A stretch of DNA of 64,000 nt from Nonlabens arenilitoris (lineage in GTDB: Bacteria > Bacteroidota > Bacteroidia > Flavobacteriales > Flavobacteriaceae). The notes under the pieces are model-generated. The model saw only the letters and a list, made by a program, of their open reading frames with translations. It had not been told where the DNA came from and did no database searches. This document shows, in pieces, positions 1-7,904 of this stretch. Position 1 is the first letter of the stretch; the number at the start of each line of letters is the position of its first letter. A program made the position numbers and the translations under genes. The stretch covers positions 2,121,501-2,185,500 of the forward strand of contig NZ_MTPW01000001.1 in the NCBI RefSeq assembly GCF_002954765.1. Reading direction: 5' to 3'.

Positions 1-520
1 TGACTATTTTACTGTAAATGTTAGTTCTCCTAACACACCAGGATTGCGCGAACTACAAGATAGAAAGCCTTTAACGTACATACTTCAAACACTTCAAGAC
101 TTAAATAATAAGAAGGCTAACAGAAAGCCTATACTTCTTAAAATTGCTCCAGATTTGACAGATGATCAATTAATGGACATCATAGGAATTGTGGCAGATA
201 CAAAAATCGATGGTGTCATTGCTTCAAATACAACCATCTCTAGAGAAGGATTGCAGTCTGAAGAATCGTTAGTAAAACAAGCCGGCGGACTAAGCGGTGC
301 ACCACTAACAAATCGCGCTACTGAAGTCATTTCTTTTTTACATGATAAAAGCAACGGTGCCTTTCCTATAATTGGAGTAGGCGGTATCATGACCGCACAA
401 GATGCGATTGATAAACTGAATGCAGGAGCAAGTCTGGTACAGTTGTATACCGGTTTTGTTTATGAAGGACCTAAGTTGATAAGAGATATAAATAAAGCTA
501 TTATCGCTCAAGGGTTATGA
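1..520 (+). CDS. pyrD: Dihydroorotate dehydrogenase (quinone), class 2, C-terminal part
   Basis: This gene is cut by the left edge of the window; the reading frame is open from base 2. The first residues read [19 protein letters not shown], which contains the [11 protein letters not shown] signature of membrane-associated class 2 dihydroorotate dehydrogenases. Later come LLKIAPDL, the ASNTT motif that contributes to the FMN and substrate site, and the phosphate-binding segment GVGGI followed by [16 protein letters not shown]. The enzyme oxidises dihydroorotate to orotate in pyrimidine synthesis and passes electrons to quinone. About 173 residues are present of a usual 340 or so. The stop codon overlaps the start of the next gene (ATGA), so the two are probably translationally coupled. 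Confidence 0.96.
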   Translation, partial: DYFTVNVSSPNTPGLRELQDRKPLTYILQTLQDLNNKKANRKPILLKIAPDLTDDQLMDIIGIVADTKIDGVIASNTTISREGLQSEESLVKQAGGLSGAPLTNRATEVISFLHDKSNGAFPIIGVGGIMTAQDAIDKLNAGASLVQLYTGFVYEGPKLIRDINKAIIAQGL

Positions 521-1134
521 TAGAATCACTGGTCTCCTTTGCATTTGCAACGCTGCTTCTTGCACTCAGTCCAGGACCAGATAATATTTTTGTACTCACA
601 CAATCTGTAGCAAGAGGTTCTAAATATGGAATCGCAATTGCTAGCGGTTTAATCACAGGCTGCATCGTTCACACTTCCATTGTTGCTTTAGGTTTTGCAG
701 TAATCATTAGAGACAATCAGTGGTTGCTCTATACCATTAAAATAGCTGGTTCCATTTACTTATTGTATCTCGCTTATAAAATCTTTAAGTCAGACGCGAG
801 CATTGAATTTGGCGATTCAAAAGCTTCTTCTCAAAGTCTATGGAAACTATACAAAACAGGAATCACCATGAATTTGTTGAATCCTAAAGTGACATTGTTT
901 TTTCTCGCTTTATTACCACAGTTTGTAATCGCAAACTCTTATCCCGATTGGATTCAAATCTATTTGCTAGGTGGCGTTTTTATGCTTGTTTCTTTACTGA
1001 CTTTTTACACGATTGCTTTGCTTGCCGGTAAAGCTGCCAGTTTTATCAAATCTTCAAAATGGTTCGCGCCAGTTATGAAATGGACGCAGATCGTTGTTTT
1101 TATAGGGATTGCGGTGGCGATACTGATTCCTTAA
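517..1134 (+). CDS. LysE/RhtB-family translocator
   Basis: This 205-residue inner-membrane protein has the usual size and about six hydrophobic segments of the LysE/RhtB family, which exports amino acids and related small metabolites. The N-terminal motif [16 protein letters not shown] is the family signature (GPD after the first helix), and the second half has [23 protein letters not shown], also typical. The substrate cannot be told from the sequence. Its start codon overlaps the pyrD stop, and a hairpin terminator follows about 135 bases downstream, so it is the last gene of the pyrD unit. Confidence 0.9.
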   Translation: MIESLVSFAFATLLLALSPGPDNIFVLTQSVARGSKYGIAIASGLITGCIVHTSIVALGFAVIIRDNQWLLYTIKIAGSIYLLYLAYKIFKSDASIEFGDSKASSQSLWKLYKTGITMNLLNPKVTLFFLALLPQFVIANSYPDWIQIYLLGGVFMLVSLLTFYTIALLAGKAASFIKSSKWFAPVMKWTQIVVFIGIAVAILIP

Positions 1135-1270
1135 AAGGAACGCTTTTCTAGGGTTTCATAAGTTTGTGATATTTATGTGATTCTTATCATTCATATTTGA
1201 ACTCAGATTTGATAGAAAAGAAATTACAATTAAAAATTAAACTTCCCCTTAATTTTTGCTTGAACCTTAA

Positions 1271-1297
1271 GGTCTCTTAGTTTTTAAGAGGCTTTTT
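1271..1297 (+). terminator. Hairpin terminator after the LysE-type gene
   Basis: CTCTTA (1274-1279) pairs with TAAGAG (1285-1290) and is followed after two bases by five T. The stem is short, so strength is uncertain. The rest of the 1135-1362 gap shows no open frame. Confidence 0.6.
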
Positions 1298-1362
1298 GCG
1301 TTAAAAATAAGAAGTTGAAATCGTTTTCGTAAACCTTAAATCCACATTATCTTTACACGCTG

Positions 1363-2226
1363 ATGGAAAAGGTGAAAATCATAGAATGTCCACGTGACGC
1401 GATGCAAGGAATAAAAGAATTTATCCCTACAGATTTGAAGGTGCAATATCTTCAGTCCTTATTGCGATGTGGTTTTGATACTATAGACTTTGGTAGTTTT
1501 GTTTCTCCCAAAGCTATACCACAACTGGTGGATACGGCTGAGGTTCTTTCAAAACTTGATCTTTCAAAAACTGAATCTAAACTACTTGCTATTATTGCAA
1601 ACCTACGAGGTGCGCAAGCTGCATGTGAGCATCCAGAGATTCAATATTTGGGTTATCCATTCTCGATTTCAGAGAACTTTCAAATGCGTAATACCCATAA
1701 AACGATAGCTCAAAGTGTAGATTTACTGCAAGAGGTTATAGATCTGGCACAAAAGCATGATAAAGAATTAGTAGTTTATATCTCGATGGGCTTTGGTAAT
1801 CCTTATGGAGATCCTTGGAATGTAGAAATCGTAGGAGAATGGACAGAGAAGTTATATAATATGGGCGTTAAGATTTTATCACTTTCAGATACCATAGGTA
1901 GCTCAGATCCTGAAACAATTACCTATTTGTTTTCTAACTTGATTCCTAAATATCCTGAGATCGAATTTGGTGCACATTTGCATACCACACCTACTACATG
2001 GCATGAGAAAGTAGATGCTGCTTATAGAGCTGGTTGCCGCCGTTTTGATGGTGCGATTCAAGGTTTTGGTGGTTGTCCTATGGCAAAAGATGATCTTACA
2101 GGGAATATGCCTACTGAAAAAATGGTGAGCTATTTTAATACGGTTAAAGCAGATACTAATGTAAACGCGATGTCTTTTGAAAGTAGCTATAATGAGGCAA
2201 CAAAGATTTTTACTAAATATCATTAG
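1363..2226 (+). CDS. Hydroxymethylglutaryl-CoA lyase
   Basis: This 287-residue protein is a DRE-TIM barrel enzyme of the HMGL-like family. It has the N-terminal ECPRDAMQG motif (catalytic Arg11, metal ligand Asp12), the metal ligands in GAHLHTTP (His205 and His207) and the active-site loop FGGCPMAKDDLTGN with Cys238, which is diagnostic for HMG-CoA lyase rather than for isopropylmalate or homocitrate synthase. It cleaves HMG-CoA to acetoacetate and acetyl-CoA, the last step of leucine breakdown. It stands alone on the + strand between a terminator and the GH3 gene. The ATG start gives the normal N-terminus of the family. Confidence 0.93.
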   Translation: MEKVKIIECPRDAMQGIKEFIPTDLKVQYLQSLLRCGFDTIDFGSFVSPKAIPQLVDTAEVLSKLDLSKTESKLLAIIANLRGAQAACEHPEIQYLGYPFSISENFQMRNTHKTIAQSVDLLQEVIDLAQKHDKELVVYISMGFGNPYGDPWNVEIVGEWTEKLYNMGVKILSLSDTIGSSDPETITYLFSNLIPKYPEIEFGAHLHTTPTTWHEKVDAAYRAGCRRFDGAIQGFGGCPMAKDDLTGNMPTEKMVSYFNTVKADTNVNAMSFESSYNEATKIFTKYH

Positions 2227-2362
2227 GCTGTAATTATTTTAGTAGTCTAGTTCCATGAGTCATTAGGCTAAACACGTAAATTTCTTCGTGCTTAAAATCT
2301 TATCAGAATCTTAACCTAGCACAGGCGTCTAAAGGGCTATTTTTGGTATAAACCACTATACC

Positions 2363-3883
2363 ATGGCACTATTAGGTCCTATAATTAAGACAGCATTAAA
2401 TCTACACGAGACTATAACCGCAACATCTGATCATGTGGTTGCACAGCGCAAAGTCTTGGAGTATTTATTGAAAACGGCAAAGAAAACCTCTTTTGGTCTT
2501 TATTATGACTTCAACAACATTCTAGAAGATGATGATATGGAGCACGCTTTCGCGGAAGCGATACCATTTTATGACTATCACAAAATGGATGAGCAATGGT
2601 GGTCTCGCATGAAAGAAGGGAAACCTGATATCACATGGCCAGGTGTGCCAAAATTTCTTGCTAGGTCAAGTGGTACAACTGGAAAAAAATCTAAAACCAT
2701 ACCTGTAACAGATGAAATGATTGCTGCCATTAAAACTGCAGGAACCAGACAGGTAAGCGCGTTGACTAATTTTGATTTGCCTACCGATGTTTTTGAAAGT
2801 GAAGTGCTTGCACTAGGTAGTTCGACAGATTTAAGTGAAGAAGATGGTTTTACAATAGGTGAAATTAGTGGTATATCAGCCAGTAATATTCCTGAATTTC
2901 TAGATTCATTTTACAGGCCAGGAAAAGAAATATCCTCTATTGATGACTGGGATGAACGTGTTCAAAAAATAGCCGAAGAAGCCAAAAACTGGGATATAGG
3001 AATGTTAAGCGGTATCCCATCATGGTTAGAAATGATGCTCAAAAAAGTGATGGATTATCATAAAGTAGATTCTATACATGACATATGGCCTAATCTATCA
3101 GTCTATACTTCTGGTGGTGTGGCATTTGAACCTTACCGATCAAGTTTTGAAAAATTATTTTCAAAGCCTGTCCAGATAGTAGATACCTATCTAGCTAGTG
3201 AAGGTTTTATCGCATGTCAACAACGTCCAGAATCTAGTTCTATGCAATTGATTACCGATGGCGGTATTTATTTTGAATTTGTACCGTTCCAGCCAGAGTA
3301 TGTTGAACAAGATGGTAGTATTTCTAATAATGCACCAGTTCTAACCATGGCCGAGGTGCAACCAGAGGTAGATTATGCATTAATTATATCTACCGTTTCT
3401 GGTGCGTGGCGCTATCTAATAGGTGATACTATTAAATTTACAGATGTAGAAAAAGCCGAAATTAAAATAACAGGAAGAACTAAGTTTTTCTTAAACGTAG
3501 TAGGTAGTCAGTTATCAGTTTTAAAAATGGAAACCGCGATTACAGAATTACAAGAAAAATTTAATACCAGCATCAAAGAATTTACTGTGTCTGTAAAGAA
3601 AATCGATGGAGAATTTCAACACGTATGGTATCTAGGTACAGAAACAGAAACCTCAGAAATGGAACTTGCTGAGGCACTAGATTTATCACTTCAAGAAGCT
3701 AATAAAAATTATAAAGTTGCCAGAAGTAAAGCTTTAAAAGGTGTGCAAGTTCATAAAGTACAACCAGAAACGTTTGCACAATGGAACGACCATAATAAGA
3801 AAAAAGGTGGTCAGGTAAAAATGGAAAAAGTAATGGATGAAGAGAAGTTTAAAGCCTGGGAAGAGTTTGTGAGTAGTCTTTGA
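2363..3883 (+). CDS. GH3-family acyl-adenylating enzyme
   Basis: This 506-residue protein belongs to the GH3 (auxin-responsive promoter) family of acyl-acid amido synthetases, an ANL-superfamily branch best known from plants, where members join amino acids to jasmonate, indole-acetate or phenylacetate. The ATP-binding motif ARSSGTTGKKSKTIPVT (about residues 96-112), YTSGGVAFEPY and the later YLASEG and GDTIKFT segments are visible. The role in bacteria is not established. Residues 62-66 (AFAEA) are encoded by a copy of the recurrent palindrome. The last codons and the stop lie inside the left arm of a low-complexity inverted repeat. It lies next to the phenylacetate cluster but is separated from it by a gene on the other strand. 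Confidence 0.88.
   Translation: MALLGPIIKTALNLHETITATSDHVVAQRKVLEYLLKTAKKTSFGLYYDFNNILEDDDMEHAFAEAIPFYDYHKMDEQWWSRMKEGKPDITWPGVPKFLARSSGTTGKKSKTIPVTDEMIAAIKTAGTRQVSALTNFDLPTDVFESEVLALGSSTDLSEEDGFTIGEISGISASNIPEFLDSFYRPGKEISSIDDWDERVQKIAEEAKNWDIGMLSGIPSWLEMMLKKVMDYHKVDSIHDIWPNLSVYTSGGVAFEPYRSSFEKLFSKPVQIVDTYLASEGFIACQQRPESSSMQLITDGGIYFEFVPFQPEYVEQDGSISNNAPVLTMAEVQPEVDYALIISTVSGAWRYLIGDTIKFTDVEKAEIKITGRTKFFLNVVGSQLSVLKMETAITELQEKFNTSIKEFTVSVKKIDGEFQHVWYLGTETETSEMELAEALDLSLQEANKNYKVARSKALKGVQVHKVQPETFAQWNDHNKKKGGQVKMEKVMDEEKFKAWEEFVSSL
2545..2560. repeat. CGCTTTCGCGAAAGCG palindrome, one change
   Basis: A copy with G for A at the eleventh base, inside the GH3 gene, read as AFAEA (residues 62-66). 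Confidence 0.85.
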
Positions 3884-3997
3884 GTTTGTGAGTCTCTGAG
3901 TCTTTGAGGAACATACTATCAGAACCAACCGATTTTTTTGCCCAGCAAAAAAAACTCACGAACTCACGAACTCACCAACTCAACGACTAACCAACTA
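3863..3997. repeat. ORF-less inverted repeat of degenerate 8-mers
   Basis: The left arm (about 3863-3908) consists of GAGTTTGT/GAGTCTTT-type units. The right arm (about 3954-3997) consists of ACTCACGA/ACTCACCA-type units and is complementary to it. A spacer of about 45 bases lies between. The left arm contains the GH3 stop codon and the right arm contains the stop codon of the convergent protease gene. The unit is the same as in the arms of the four-helix-bundle cassette at 14170-14662, but no gene lies between the arms. It may act as a two-way transcription stop. Confidence 0.75.
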
Positions 3998-4594
3998 ATT
4001 AGGCGCCAGCTCTTCCTTAGTAGGTTTTTCTCCAGTTTCTCCATAACGGTTAATCAATTCTAAAATCTCCTCAGGAGAAAGATAGAATTTACGCATGTGC
4101 TTTTTATATTTCTCAGATAGGCTGGTATGGTTAAGAATAAAATTTTTAGTTTTTAAAATATATTCTCCCATACCGTGGCGCACGGCATAATCGTCTGCCG
4201 CGCGTTCTACCTCTTGAATATGAGAATGAGAATATAAATATTTAAGGCCAAAGAAAATCATATCTATGGTAGAACGTGATCTATAGTCCATCACGTGACC
4301 TAATTCATGACCTAGCCAGCCAGTAAGAACATCGCTAGGAATTTCTTTAATAGTAAAAATTTCATTTTCTACTTTAAATTCCTTGCTTATTAAAATGATG
4401 TAACTGCGGTTCTTACGTGACTTAAATAAGCTTTTCCAGGTAGGTTGTGCCTGCATAAAGTTTTTGCGTACCATGTCATTAAACTTAAATTCTATTTCTG
4501 TTTCTTTTAAAGCAGGATAGAAAGACATCGCTTTTTCTGCCTCTTTTAAGATGGAATCTGGAGCTGTAATGTTAGGGTATTGCATATCTCGCAA
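3995..4594 (-). CDS. M48-like zinc metalloprotease domain protein
   Basis: This 199-residue protein carries HELGH (residues 96-100) within WLGHELGHVMDYRSRS, the zinc-binding and catalytic motif of gluzincin peptidases, followed by EVERAADDYAVRHG, which supplies the third zinc ligand (Glu) as in M48 enzymes. No signal peptide or clear membrane helix is visible, so it is probably cytoplasmic. The substrate is unknown. It is divergent from the phenylacetate operon and convergent with the GH3 gene; its stop codon lies in the right arm of the 8-mer inverted repeat. Confidence 0.8.
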   Translation of the reverse strand: MRDMQYPNITAPDSILKEAEKAMSFYPALKETEIEFKFNDMVRKNFMQAQPTWKSLFKSRKNRSYIILISKEFKVENEIFTIKEIPSDVLTGWLGHELGHVMDYRSRSTIDMIFFGLKYLYSHSHIQEVERAADDYAVRHGMGEYILKTKNFILNHTSLSEKYKKHMRKFYLSPEEILELINRYGETGEKPTKEELAPN

Positions 4595-4723
4595 TATAAT
4601 AGAGCTGTACGTTTTTAGTCGTGAAAATGAAGTTAAAGATTGGGTGTTATTCTAATTCCGTTTTCGCAATAGTAAACTACAATCATCTCATTTTATTAGT
4701 TTAAACAGCTAGAAAGTAACATA

Positions 4724-4755
4724 TTTGTTTTCCAAACTAACAAGTGTTAGTTTTG
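4724..4755 (+). promoter_or_regulatory. Promoter and operator of the paa operon
   Basis: TTTG (4724-4727) and TAGTTTTG (4748-4755) match the Bacteroidota promoter consensus TTTG-N17..23-TAnnTTTG with a 20-base spacing. A palindrome, AAACTAACAA/GTGTTAGTTT (4734-4753), covers the spacer and the -7 box, where a bound repressor would block RNA polymerase. The same motif is found before paaZ and the E2 gene. A TetR-type repressor is inferred; none is encoded in this window. Confidence 0.75.
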
Positions 4756-4779
4756 TGTAAACTTAACGACTTAATATCT

Positions 4780-5856
4780 GTGAACAGCTTTCATAACATA
4801 ACATTATCTCAAGTCTATAAAGAGACAGATGATACCACGGTAATAGCCTTTGACGTTCCACAAGAACTTAAAGAAGAATTTAATTATCGTCCAGGACAGT
4901 TTTTGACTTTGCGCGCTATGATAAATGGTGAAGATGTGCGACGCAGTTATTCTTTATGTAGTAGTCCGCTAGATAATGAGTGGAAGGTTGCAGTTAAGGA
5001 AATCTTTGAAGGTAAATTTTCAACTTATGTAAATCGTGAGTTAAAGACTGGTGATGTATTGCAAGTTGCTGCACCTAGCGGTGATTTTGGAATCGAAGAG
5101 TCAGAAGAGAATGATGCCAAAAACTACATAGCATTTGCCGCAGGTAGTGGAATCACACCTATGTTGAGTATTATTAAGACGCACCTTGCTAGTGAGCCTA
5201 ATGCAAAATTCAAGTTATTCTACCTTAATAGAACCGTAAAATCGATTATCTTTAAGGAAGAGATTGAAGCGCTCAAAAACAAGTATTTAAGTCGTTTTGA
5301 AGTGTTTTATTTTTTAAGTCGTGAGCATAGAGATATTCCATTGTTTAATGGGCGTTTTGATCAAGAAAAATTACAAACGCTTACTAAAACTTTAATCAAC
5401 GCACCGCATACAGACCATGCATTTATTTGTGGTCCAGAAGAGATGATTTTCTTGATAAGAGATGAACTCGTGGCGGCAGGAATGAAAAAAGAAAATGTTC
5501 ATTTTGAACTCTTTGTAAGTGGATTAAGCGATGCAGATAAGGCCAGAGCCGCTGCAGCACTAGAGAAAAAAGTTGATGGAGTGGATGTTACAATTATTGA
5601 TGGAAGTAAAGAATTTCATTTTGTTCTAGGCGATGATTATGATAATGTCCTAGATGGTGCCATAGGTGCTGGAGCAGATTTGCCATATGCTTGTAAAGGC
5701 GGCGTGTGCAGCACTTGTAAATGTAAAGTGGTGGAAGGAACCGTCGAGATGAAAGTTAACTACGCTTTGACTGATGAAGAGGTAGAAAAAGGATTTGTGC
5801 TTAGTTGTGTGAGTGTACCAACGAGTAAAAAATTAGTGGTGGATTATGATGTGTAA
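4780..5856 (+). CDS. paaE: Phenylacetyl-CoA epoxidase reductase subunit PaaE
   Basis: This is the reductase of the PaaABCE ring-epoxidising monooxygenase. Order of domains: ferredoxin-reductase-like FAD part (RPGQFLTLR, RRSYSLCSS), NAD(P)-binding part (AAGSGITPMLSII, FICGPEEM) and a C-terminal plant-type 2Fe-2S ferredoxin (YACKGGVCSTCKCKVVEG with a later Cys in VLSCVS). No ATG exists near the N-terminus. The GTG at 4780 is chosen because it gives 358 residues, close to the usual 356, and lies about 25 bases after the promoter; an upstream GTG at 4744 would lie inside the operator. Unusually, paaE comes first in the operon. Confidence 0.93.
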   Translation: MNSFHNITLSQVYKETDDTTVIAFDVPQELKEEFNYRPGQFLTLRAMINGEDVRRSYSLCSSPLDNEWKVAVKEIFEGKFSTYVNRELKTGDVLQVAAPSGDFGIEESEENDAKNYIAFAAGSGITPMLSIIKTHLASEPNAKFKLFYLNRTVKSIIFKEEIEALKNKYLSRFEVFYFLSREHRDIPLFNGRFDQEKLQTLTKTLINAPHTDHAFICGPEEMIFLIRDELVAAGMKKENVHFELFVSGLSDADKARAAAALEKKVDGVDVTIIDGSKEFHFVLGDDYDNVLDGAIGAGADLPYACKGGVCSTCKCKVVEGTVEMKVNYALTDEEVEKGFVLSCVSVPTSKKLVVDYDV

Positions 5857-5859
5857 CCA

Positions 5860-6090
5860 AATTCCTGCGCAGGCAGGAATCTCTAAGCTGAGTTGTCCAA
5901 ATTTGGTTCTAGTAATTCAGATTAGTAATATGTTATAAAGGTGCTTGCTATCTCGCTTTCGCGAAAGCGGAATTACAGTAAGCAATAATCAGAAGTAAAT
6001 TAAAGTCGTTTTGTAAAACGGTTTAACAAAGTAAAGTATAAACCAATTGCAGGTGATGAATCCACAGAGATTCCTGCCTGCGCAGGAATT
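5860..6090. repeat. Perfect 25-base inverted repeat around the paaE-paaA gap
   Basis: Bases 5860-5884 and 6066-6090 are exact reverse complements. Each arm also folds on itself (ATTCCTGC, 4-base loop, GCAGGAAT). The 181 bases between hold no gene but contain one CGCTTTCGCGAAAGCG copy. A further short pairing, AACCAAATT (5855-5863) with AATTTGGTT (5900-5908), includes the paaE stop codon. The unit resembles the TTCCTGCGCAGGCAGGAA repeats common in flavobacteria. Confidence 0.85.
5954..5969. repeat. CGCTTTCGCGAAAGCG palindrome, exact
   Basis: Exact copy in the paaE-paaA gap, between the arms of the 25-base inverted repeat. Confidence 0.9.
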
Positions 6091-6103
6091 AAAAATAAAA
6101 AAG

Positions 6104-7063
6104 ATGAGTGAAGCAGAAATCAAAAATTTAGAAGCGCAATTTGATGCTAAAATTGCGAGAGATGAAAAGATTGAGCCTAAGGACTGGATGCCTGAAAAGT
6201 ATCGCAAGACACATATCAGACAAATATCCCAGCACGCTCATTCTGAAATTGTAGGGATGTTGCCAGAAGGTAACTGGATTACACGTGCACCATCATTGCG
6301 ACGCAAAGTAGCGTTACTTGCTAAGGTGCAAGATGAGGCTGGACATGGACTCTATTTATACAGCGCTTGTGAAACTTTAGGTATCACTCGTGAGCAACTT
6401 TATGAAGATTTACATTCAGGAAAAGCAAAGTATTCTTCTATTTTTAATTATCCTACCATGACTTGGGCAGATATGGGAGCGATAGGCTGGCTAGTGGATG
6501 GTGCTGCGATTATCAATCAGGTACCATTGTGTAGTACTTCTTTTGGACCTTATGCTCGTGCTATGGTACGTGTTTGTAAGGAAGAAAGTTTTCACCAGCG
6601 TCAAGGATATGAAATCATGTTATCGCTATGTAACGGTAGTGAAGAACAAAAAGAAATGGCACAAGATGCATTGAATCGCTGGTGGTGGCCGTCATTGATG
6701 ATGTTAGGTCCTACAGATGCGGCAAGTACGCATACAGAGCAATCCATGAAATGGAAGTTAAAGCGTAAGACAAATGATGAATTACGCCAGCAATTTATAG
6801 ATCAAACAGTTCCACAAGCAGAACTTCTAGGACTTACTATTCCAGATCCAGATTTAAAATGGAATGATGAAAAGGGAAGCTATGATTTTGGCGAAATCGA
6901 TTGGGACGAGTTCTGGCAAGTAGTAAAAGGCCACGGACCTATGAACAAGAAACGTCTAGATGACCGTCGCAATGCGTGGGAAAACGGCGCTTGGGTACGG
7001 GAAGCAGCTACTGCATATGCGGCTAAACAGAAAACGAGAAAAGAAACTGCACAAGCGGTATAA
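6104..7063 (+). CDS. paaA: 1,2-phenylacetyl-CoA epoxidase catalytic subunit PaaA
   Basis: This is the di-iron oxygenase subunit that forms the 1,2-epoxide of phenylacetyl-CoA. Ligand motifs of the ferritin-like di-iron site are visible: EAGH in [16 protein letters not shown] and EESFH in [11 protein letters not shown]. The ATG at 6104 ([10 protein letters not shown]) is chosen, giving 319 residues, the family length. An in-frame TTG at 6047 would add residues translated from the repeat just upstream and is unlikely. The product works with PaaB and PaaC as a complex and receives electrons from PaaE. Confidence 0.96.
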   Translation: MSEAEIKNLEAQFDAKIARDEKIEPKDWMPEKYRKTHIRQISQHAHSEIVGMLPEGNWITRAPSLRRKVALLAKVQDEAGHGLYLYSACETLGITREQLYEDLHSGKAKYSSIFNYPTMTWADMGAIGWLVDGAAIINQVPLCSTSFGPYARAMVRVCKEESFHQRQGYEIMLSLCNGSEEQKEMAQDALNRWWWPSLMMLGPTDAASTHTEQSMKWKLKRKTNDELRQQFIDQTVPQAELLGLTIPDPDLKWNDEKGSYDFGEIDWDEFWQVVKGHGPMNKKRLDDRRNAWENGAWVREAATAYAAKQKTRKETAQAV

Positions 7064-7078
7064 TTATATCCCTACTGT

Positions 7079-7138
7079 CAAGCTGAACTTGTCGAAGCTG
7101 ATTGGGTATGAATCACCATCGACAAGCTCAGGCTGGCA
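7079..7138. repeat. Inverted pair of CTGAGCTTGTCGAAG-type repeats
   Basis: AGCTGAACTTGTCGAAG and, in inverse orientation, ATCGACAAGCTCAGGCT lie about 20 bases apart in the paaA-paaB gap and can fold into a hairpin. Related single copies lie at 9746-9768 and 22861-22883. Confidence 0.75.
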
Positions 7139-7156
7139 AATTAATTACAACTAATT

Positions 7157-7441
7157 ATGAGTCAAGAAATTCCACTTTGGGAAGTTTTTATAAGATCTAA
7201 AAACGGATTAGAACACAGGCATTGCGGTAGCTTACATGCCGAAGATGCTGAAATGGCATTAAACAATGCTCGTGACGTGTATACTCGTAGAAATGAAGGT
7301 GTAAGTATTTGGGTAGTAGAATCTAAAAATATAACAGCTAGCAGTCCAGAGGACAGCGGCGAATTATTTGAACCTGCTAGCGATAAAGTCTATAGACATC
7401 CTACTTTTTATGAGTTACCTGAAGAATTAAAACACATGTAA
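7157..7441 (+). CDS. paaB: Phenylacetyl-CoA epoxidase subunit PaaB
   Basis: This 94-residue protein has the normal PaaB length and the typical start (PLWEVFIRSKNGLEHRHCGSLHAEDAEMALNNARDVYTRR). PaaB holds the PaaA-PaaC assembly together and is needed for activity in the known complex. Its last codons, including the stop, form the left half of a perfect 20-bp hairpin (7422-7441 with 7454-7473). Confidence 0.95.
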   Translation: MSQEIPLWEVFIRSKNGLEHRHCGSLHAEDAEMALNNARDVYTRRNEGVSIWVVESKNITASSPEDSGELFEPASDKVYRHPTFYELPEELKHM

Positions 7442-7473
7442 TAAGCACAGCTTTTACATGTGTTTTAATTCTT
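7422..7473 (+). repeat. Perfect 20-bp hairpin over the paaB stop codon
   Basis: Bases 7422-7441 are repeated as an exact reverse complement at 7454-7473 with a 12-base loop. The left half is paaB coding sequence plus its stop. There is no T-run after it and paaC follows in the same direction, so it is not an obvious terminator; it may stabilise or stop processing of the upstream mRNA piece. Confidence 0.8.
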
Positions 7474-7896
7474 AAATCTAAACTTAAGTTGAAACTTAAA
7501 TTTAAAATTAATGGGTAAACCGTATGATCTAGAAGATCGATTAATCAGTTTTGCTGCTGATGTAATTGTAGTTTTTGACAAGCCTGCTAAAACTTACGCT
7601 TCTAAATACTATGCTGAGCAACTCATAAGATCTTCTGGTTCTGTCTCTTTAAATTTTAGTGAATTTGCTGGTGCAGGAACTGAAAAAGATAAAATCAATA
7701 AATTGAGAATATCGCTTAAAGAGATTAAAGAGTGCAATAACAATTTAAAAATCCAACTCAAAGCTGGTTTAAGCAACAAAGACCAATTGACAAAGCTGCA
7801 GGATGAAGCGGAACAAATTATCAGAATTCTAGTAGCTATTATAAATAAACGATAACCCTTTAAATTTAGATTTAAATTTAGATTTAAGTTTAATAT
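7474..7896 (+). mobile_element. Four-helix-bundle cassette 1 (S23/IVP type) between paaB and paaC
   Basis: The left arm (7474-7510) and right arm (about 7861-7894) are AT-rich degenerate hexamer tracts (AAACTT/AAATTT against TTTAGA/TTTAAG) that are roughly complementary. They enclose one small gene. The left arm ends at its ATG and the right arm ends about 10 bases before the paaC start. That the unit is mobile is inferred from its four copies with the same layout, not shown by a target duplication. Confidence 0.6.
7511..7855 (+). CDS. Four-helix-bundle protein, S23/IVP family (cassette 1)
   Basis: This 114-residue protein belongs to the four-helix-bundle family first seen in intervening sequences of bacterial 23S rRNA and structurally related to the Avd protein of diversity-generating retroelements. 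It has the family features YYAEQLIRSSGSVSLNFSEF and KINKLRISLKEIKECNNNLKIQL. Members form ring-shaped oligomers that can bind nucleic acid; the cellular role is not known. The closest relative in the window is the N-terminal half of the paaD fusion at 8779. It lies within the paa operon and would be co-transcribed with paaB and paaC. Confidence 0.85.
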   Translation: MGKPYDLEDRLISFAADVIVVFDKPAKTYASKYYAEQLIRSSGSVSLNFSEFAGAGTEKDKINKLRISLKEIKECNNNLKIQLKAGLSNKDQLTKLQDEAEQIIRILVAIINKR

Positions 7897-7904
7897 CATT
7901 AGAT

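Noticed and set aside
4744..4779. Longer PaaE starting at GTG 4744
   Set aside because: This start lies inside the operator and on the -7 box, and would add 12 residues not found in the family.
6047..6103. Longer PaaA starting at TTG 6047
   Set aside because: The added residues are translated from the TTCCTGCCTGCGCAGGAA repeat; the ATG at 6104 gives the family N-terminus.
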